The notes beneath the pieces are model-generated. The model searched no databases. It saw nothing but the letters and a program-made list of their open reading frames with translations, and was not told the origin of the DNA. Shown piece after piece: positions 57,501 to 64,000 of a stretch of DNA of 64,000 bases. The stretch lies in assembly GCA_947095585.1 (NCBI GenBank), contig OX352763.1, positions 100,977,908-101,041,907 of the forward strand, written 5' to 3'. The stretch's first letter is position 1, and every line of letters starts with the position of its first letter. The position numbers were made by a program, and so were the translations under genes. This DNA comes from Nephrocerus scutellatus. Its lineage: Eukaryota > Arthropoda > Insecta > Diptera > Pipunculidae.

Positions 57501-59403
57501 AAAGATATGAATTACAGTTTTTAACAATACTATAATACTTCTTTAATATTAATATAAATGCTATTAACTTACTATTTTCAGTGTTAATTTTGTTTTCAAT
57601 TTTTGAATCTACTTGTGCATCATTGCTTTCAAAATGCATTCTTCATTGCACTGCAATTTGATTTGATATTATGGTAGCTTAAGGCCACTACTCTACTGTG
57701 TCAGTTCAAGATCATCACGAGTTTATTTTAATTTGCTTTTTATATAATTATGAGATATGACAGAGGTAAAGTTTCGTGTGGCGACCTTAAATTCACTGTT
57801 AATATATGTATTTTATTAATCCAGTAATTATTCAAGACAGCAATTCACTCGTAGTTTGCATATCTAGTATCTAGACTGAATAAACAGTGAATACCTGTAT
57901 ATGTATAAATGATATTTTCATTTAACCTGAAATTGTCGGAAATTAAAGAAAAAACATCGTAAAATTCTTTGAAAAGAACGTCTTAAATTTCTTAACATCA
58001 ATAAAATATATGGCAAATATGTAAGTTTTATATAATTTAAGGGACTTTTGTGACTCAGGTCTGTTATTGCTATGTTCAGTGATCCGAATTTTTTCTATTA
58101 TCAATAGCAAATGATCAAAAATAGCACATCACCGATATCGGAAAGTGTTTATTCTCACGGAAAATAAAAGACATCGATTGATGTATCAGAGAACATAAAA
58201 ACTTTAAAATATCTCAATCTTTAATTTATTTAGATTAGATCATTGGGAAATCGTTAACAACGTAATGATCCTCAATTTAAGGTATACATTTGAATAAAAA
58301 TTGAATCCAAAAGAAATGACCTTGCCTTTTGGAAATCAAATCAAAAAATCAGCAACAAACAGTTCATCCATGCAGCATATCAAGTATACGTATGAAAGAG
58401 TTGAATGAACTACGGACTTGAATGCAGGTAGCCTTTTCGGTTGTAGATACTTGAATTTTATTGATTTAAATGTCTAACATGACCTTGCAATTGAAGTGGT
58501 AACTCATTATTAATTACACTCGTGTACTATTGGTTTTGCAATAATTTATTTTAAAAGTAGTAAAACGTACTTAATTAGGTTTTTTTTTATTATCGTACCA
58601 AACGGTGTAGAAGTATCAGTATAAGTCGATAAGCATATTGATACATACTTGAAAATTTAAATAAATTTAAGTACCTAAGCGTGGGCGCAAGTTATTAGCT
58701 CGTATCTGACTTTAGTAGATAAATATTTAGCAAAAGAAATTTCTTCACGAATACCATTCCAATATGTAATTATAATTCTTAATTTTAAAAACAATTATAA
58801 TTATATAACTATAATTATAATCGTTCATTTTAAAAACAATAAATTATTACAACTTACTCACGTATTTCACAAGGTATCTCAATTATATTAAGTCCCGAAG
58901 TGTCGCCTAGAAAAGTTCAGTGGAATATTTGGCTATTTAGTCACGAAGTGTCGCCAAGACAGACCGGTTCAGTGGAATATTTAATGAATAAAAATTCAAT
59001 AGTTCTGATAATATTTTCAACGAGAATTCGCTCATAAAATCTGAACCGTTGTAGTTCGACTGGCAGAGAAAAATAGCAACAATTCCTCAAAGAATTAATT
59101 TAGTAAGTTTAAAAGTTAAACACACTATGCATACAATTCGCTATTAAATCTTGGTACTCCATGACAATGTAAAGGACAGAAAATTAGTTGATTAGTGAAA
59201 TCTTAAAATCATGGGTATGCCTAGCACTCGTAAACAAGAGGATGTAGTGAAAAGTTCGCGGCATGGCCAATGAAGAATACTTTGATGTTTAAAAAATGCT
59301 TTTATTTATCAAAATAGTCACCTCCAGGTTAATGCATATTTTTCATCTGGCATCTAAGGCACCGATTTTCCGATCTTAAGGACCTTAAAAAATACGTTTA
59401 CTG
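56782..59403 (+). repeat. Direct duplication D, copy 1
   Basis: Matches copy 2 at 61329-63898, same orientation. The C-repeat part has drifted, but the unique part (about 57500-59403) differs from copy 2 at only about eight positions by eye. The right ends agree through ttaaaaaatacgtttactg and then diverge. It includes an AT palindromic patch at 58765-58820 and a ~48-bp internal repeat (58896 and 58944, cgaagtgtcgcc and gttcagtggaatatt). No protein or RNA gene is seen in it. Confidence 0.92.
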
Positions 59404-60084
59404 TAATCCTAAGACCACCTTTATCTACTTTCCTGTATTCAAAGCTGCGTGATAAAACTTCTTTAGCTTGTCACTGTTTTATAGCTAATAGAATCGGCGG
59501 TCTATAATATAAATAACCAGGTTCATTAAGTACATCTCCCACCCTATCCGTTTTACTCATGGCACAACTCAAGCCCATTTGTGGTACGAGTATACCACTG
59601 AGGTTTGCCTCGATCATTTTTAACTTACAATTGGTAACATCTGGGTTCACTTAATGGATTTCGCGTCTGACTTAATAAATTCACATAAAACCTTTCTTTT
59701 CTTCGTTTGCGTACATTTCATTACTTTATTTTTTGCAATAGTGCATCTATAAACATCAAAATTCAAGGCTGCTTCTCTGAAGCTATTGATCCTTTCAATG
59801 TTATCAGTATAATATTATCGATCTAGCGCGTCGTTTATCACTCTAGTTGTTTAGAAGATTGTACCTTAACGGTTTTTTTTTGCAATCGTTTATAGCTCAT
59901 CCGTACAACCGATGTGCTATCCTGGCCATTAGGCACGTTGATATTCATATTTGACAATATCTTCTCTCACTTAAAGAGTCGCATCTCATGTTTACTTTTT
60001 ATATCAGTTTGCAATGCTACTTTGCATTATAATGTAGGTAGTGTGAACATGTTCTCTTTTTATACCGGTAGGCCCTTTAAAAAT
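59404..60084. other. Unassigned spacer between the duplication copies
   Basis: AT-rich, with a frame 59914-60099 of 61 codons that has no domain. No repeat recognised. Confidence 0.4.
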
Positions 60085-60126
60085 ACCTTAAATTTTTAAA
60101 TTCTCTATATTAACTTCGCGTGCACG

Positions 60127-60138
60127 TGGCTGGCTGGT

Positions 60139-60172
<34 letters not shown>
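60127..60172. repeat. (GGCT)n microsatellite
   Basis: About ten tandem ggct units with one interruption (ggtt). It takes the place of the tetranucleotide tract seen in the other copies of this element. Confidence 0.95.
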
Positions 60173-60173
<1 letters not shown>

Positions 60174-60547
60174 TCAGATTTTCTGATAAATTTTTAGCCC
60201 ACTTCCCATGGCCCGATTTTATTGAAATTTTTTGTATATTTCCGGTGACAATACTTTCTATTAAAATTTGAGGCCCCTTGGACCTCGGGTTCGGGGTGCT
60301 CTCATACAAATATTTTACAAAATTTACCCGATTTTCTTTAAATTTTGTACACATGTGTGTCTTCGATGGAAAACACTTTTTGTAAAAAATTGGAGCGATC
60401 GGCCTCTTGGGGACCCCAATATACAATTTTTAAATATCGCTATATCGCATCAGATCACGGCAAAGTATGAGCTCTGTGCTTTGTGAGCAGCGCTGTTCGC
60501 TGCCGCTGCGTCATTTCGTGGATGATTTTGCCACAAGCCGAGCACGC

Positions 60548-60573
60548 AGTGTGTGTGTGTGTGTGTGTGTGTA
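60548..60573. repeat. (GT)n microsatellite
   Basis: A run of about 12 gt units directly before tatctccgattagag, inside the last A-repeat of the composite element. Confidence 0.95.
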
Positions 60574-61299
60574 TCTCCGATTAGAGAATTTACAAGAAAA
60601 ATTTTAATTTTTATGGGTTGTTTTTTTTATGTAATTGAAATTTATTGGCGTAGCGTAACGTTCTTATTTTCGTGGTACTTTTTTAAAAACTTTTATTTAA
60701 CTTGACTTGACCCCTTTTTATCTGTACTTTCAACTAATTTGAGGTTATTCCACACGACCAAAAGAGCTGAAATTTTGTGAGCGTGTAGGTCGAAAATGGC
60801 ATTTTTTGCGTAGGACGCGTGTGGCGCTTGTGATGGGTTGAAATCCCGAAGTTTTCTTGTTTTTGAGGTCCTTTTTAACCTTTCGCACGACTTAAAGGGC
60901 TGCAATTTTTTGAGAGGTTCAATTTAGCAGGGGCCAATTTTGATATCCTGCGTTAGACGCGTGTTGCGAATCGCGTGTGGCGCGTGGATAAAAGAAAATA
61001 CTTTGAAAAAGGCCCGACCTCAAAAACATATTTATTAGCGATTATTACCAAATAACTGCGACTGTCTGGCGTGTTTCGATGTATACATAAAAAGTTGTAC
61101 CCGAAAAACGAAGGTTTTTTACACCTTACTTTATACTTGACAGGGTAAAAATCCTTTTATTTGTTACGATAGCCCCGGTGTTTCCCGGGACCCGTTGACC
61201 TACTCCACTCCACAAAAAACCCTATAAAATACCACCAAATGGCGAGATTTGAAGTCGTTATTGATAAACATAAATAGACATTTTTGTTAATATCTCGAC

Positions 61300-61990
61300 T
61301 CCAACTTCAAAATAAAAAGCATAAATATATCGGAGCACCAAACGAACTTATGGTGTGAATATGGCTTTGTTACGGACGTTTTTATACATTGGGAATATAC
61401 ATTTTCAAAAAGATATCGACTTCAGCGTCACCTAGCGGACTAAATTGACATATGGTGTCAATTTGGCTTTAATATGTCCTGTAGTTTAGGTGTGATGCTT
61501 TTACATATATATGCACCAATATCTCCACTCCAGCGCCTATCCTATCGGGTGAAGAAAATATTTAATATATGGCTTTGATACATCCATTGGCTTAGGCGTG
61601 ATGACTTATTTTATGCCGGATGTCATGCCCAGCGCCACCTATCGGGTCCAAAAAAAGCATAAAATTATCGCAGCACCAAATGAACTTATGGCGTAAATAT
61701 GGCTTCAATAAGTCCAGTGGCTTAGGCGTGATGAGGTTAGATATATACAGAAAAGGAAATTTTTAAGAATATCTTGCCTCCAGAGCCACCTACCGGACTT
61801 AAAAAAAAGATAAACCTTCAAGAATGGTTTGAATATGGCTTTAAAATTTCTAGTGGTTTAGGGAAGATGCGATTACAACGATATTCACCAAAAGACCAAC
61901 CCCATTTTCGTAAAAATTAACCCATCGGAGTACCAAACGAACATATGGTTTAGGAGTGGCTCTGTTGCATACATACGCACAATCATTTTT
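61300..61990. repeat. C-repeat array, copy 2
   Basis: Same units as 56782-57500, with a 52-base net loss relative to copy 1 and small insertions. It opens the second copy of duplication D. Confidence 0.88.
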
Positions 61991-63898
61991 GTATATAAAG
62001 ATATGAATTACAGTTTTTAACAATACTATAATACTTCTTTAATATTAATATAAATGCTATTAACTTACTATTTTCAGTGTTAATTTTGTTTTCAATTTTT
62101 GAATCTACTTGTGCATCATTGCTTTCAAAATGCATTCTTCATTGCACTGCAATTTGATTTGATATTATGGTAGCTTAAGGCCACTACTCTACTGTGTCAG
62201 TTCAAGATCATCACGAGTTTATTTTAATTTGCTTTTTATATAATTATGAGATATGACAGAGGTAAAGTTTCGTGTGGCGACCTTAAATTCACTGTTAATA
62301 TATGTATTTTATTAATCCAGTAATTATTCAAGACAGCAATTCACTCGTAGTTTGCATATCTAGTATCTAGACTGAATAAACAGTGAATACCTGTATATGT
62401 ATAAATGATATTTTCATTTAACCTGAAATTGTCGGAAATTAAAGAAAAAACATCGTAAAATTCTTTGAAAAGAACGTCTTAAATTTCTTAACATCAATAA
62501 AATATATGGCAAATATGTAAGTTTTATATAATTTAAGGGACTTTTGTGACTCAGGTCTGTTATTGCTATGTTCAGTGATCCGAATTTTTTCTATTATCAA
62601 TAGCAAATGATCAAAAATAGCACATCACCGATATCGGAAAGTGTTTATTCTCACGGAAAATAAAAGACATCGATTGATGTATCAGAGAACATAAAAACTT
62701 TAAAATATCTCAATCTTTAATTTATTTAGATTAGATCATTGGGAAATCGTTAACAACGTAATGATCCTCAATTTAAGGTATACATTTGAATAAAAATTGA
62801 ATCCAAAAGAAATGACCTTGCCTTTTGGAAATCAAATCAAAAAATCAGCAACAAACAGTTCATCCATGCAGCATATCAAGTATACGTATGAAAGAGTTGA
62901 ATGAACTACGGACTTGAATGCAGGTAGCCTTTTCGGTTGTAGATACTTGAATTTTATTGATTTAAATGTCTAACATGACCTTGCAATTGAAGTGGTAACT
63001 CATTATTAATTACACTCGTGTACTATTGGTTTTGCAATAATTTATTTTAAAAGTAGTTAAGCGTACTTCATTAGGTTTTTTTTATTATCGTACCAAACGG
63101 TGTAGAAGTATCAGTATAAGTCGATAAGCATATTGATACATACTTGAAAATTTAAATAAATTTAAGTACCTAAGCGTGGGCGCAAGTTATTAGCTCGTAT
63201 CTGACTTTAGTAGATAAATATTTAGCAAAAGAAATTTCTTCACGAATACCATTCCAATATGTAATTATAATTCTTAATTTTAAAAACAATTATAATTATA
63301 TAACTATAATTATAATCGTTCATTTTAAAAACAATAAATTATTACAACTTACTCACGTATTTCACAAGGTATCTCAATTATATTAAGTCCCGAAGTGTCG
63401 CCTAGAAAAGTTCAGTGGAATATTTGGCTATTTAGTCACGAAGTGTCGCCAAGACAGACCGGTTCAGTGGAATATTTAATGAATAAAAATTCAATAGTTC
63501 TGATAATATTTTCAACGAGAATTCGCTCATAAAATCTGAACCGTTGTAGTTCGACTGGCAGAGAAAAATAGCAACAATTCCTCATAGAATTAATTTAGTA
63601 AGTTTAAAAGTTAAACACACTATGCATACAATTCGCTATTAAATCTTGGTACTCCATGTCAATGTAAAGGACAGAAAATTAGTTGATTAGTGAAATCTTA
63701 AAATCATGGGTATGCCTAGCACTCGTAAACAAGAGGATGTAGTGAAAAGTTCGCGGCATGGCCAATAAAGAATACTTTGATGTTTAAAAAATGCTTTTAT
63801 TTATCAAAATAGTCACCTCCAGGTTAATGCACATTTTTCATCTGGCATCTAAGGCACCGATTTTCCGATCTTAAGGACCTTAAAAAATACGTTTACTG
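61329..63898 (+). repeat. Direct duplication D, copy 2
   Basis: Aligns with 56782-59403 at an offset of 4547 at the left and 4495 at the right. Differences in the unique part include an acgcac insertion near 61975, changes near 63058 (ttaagcgtacttcatt) and single substitutions at about 63586, 63659, 63766 and 63831. It ends at about 63898, after which 100 bases of different sequence run to the end of the window. Confidence 0.92.
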
Positions 63899-64000
63899 CA
63901 GCATCGACCTTTTAATTCACTTAAAGTCCTTGACCTTCCAAATGATAGATAGGATAGATAAAAGTCACACGCAACAATTTCATACAAATAGAGAGTAATC

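Larger units (their letters stand above)
60085..61110. mobile_element. Composite element, second copy, with B-repeats inverted
   Basis: Starts aattctctatattaacttcg, followed by (GGCT)n at 60127-60170, about three A-repeat units to 60590 (ending ccgattagagaatttaca as in the copy at 40-41 kb), then two B-repeat units in reverse orientation, anchored by acgcgtg at 60815 and 60957, and an end with gcgattattaccaaat and ttcgatgtatacat near 61037-61085. A (GT)n tract is at 60548-60573. Compared with 39880-41245, the B block is flipped to the other side. Confidence 0.75.

Noticed and set aside
56782..63898. Long terminal repeats of one giant LTR element
   Set aside because: The repeats lack TG...CA ends, begin with a tandem array, and the spacer holds only another repeat element without gag or pol.

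Overview
The window looks like AT-rich, repeat-dense nuclear DNA of an insect, most likely a higher fly (Diptera). Mariner transposases, Jockey-, RTE- and LOA/R1-type LINE fragments, tRNA-derived SINEs and a Helitron helicase scrap lie in non-coding DNA with no operons. I found no host gene I can support, no rRNA, no intact tRNA and no CRISPR. Species cannot be fixed from the sequence alone.

Layout. 0-9 kb: a SINE, a small tandem duplication, a probable solo LTR (about 1508-2117), a ~118-bp tandem array (4.1-5.2 kb), and a mariner transposase split by an RTE LINE fragment (5.28-6.83 kb). 9-23 kb: a full SINE with target duplications, a Jockey relic holding a second SINE, a LOA-type 3' fragment, a MITE, two more mariner relics, a Jockey endonuclease relic and two copies of a second RTE-like family. 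25-32 kb: a GC-richer segment, a SINE, two LOA-type 3' ends in opposite orientation, a Helitron PIF1-like helicase fragment and three kinds of tandem repeat. 34-46 kb: a nearly end-to-end but broken RTE element inside a ~12-bp minisatellite, another SINE, a composite repeat-bearing element, and a large 5'-truncated LOA/R1-type relic. 48-56 kb: two more RTE relics, a repeat present with and without a MITE insertion, a duplicated RT scrap, and a Jockey relic. 56.8-63.9 kb: a direct duplication of ~2.6 kb, almost identical over its unique 1.9 kb, with a composite repeat element between the copies.

No element seems able to move by itself. Every LINE has frameshifts, stops or deletions, and several have different damage in the reverse-transcriptase metal-binding motif. 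The window is best read as a layered TE graveyard, perhaps pericentromeric, intergenic or a piRNA cluster. Its value lies in the insertion order, the MITE filled/empty site, the SINE subfamilies with exchanged heads, and the modular tandem-repeat elements. I did not find a convincing new enzymatic system. Coordinates of repeat edges are read by eye and are approximate unless a target duplication is given.
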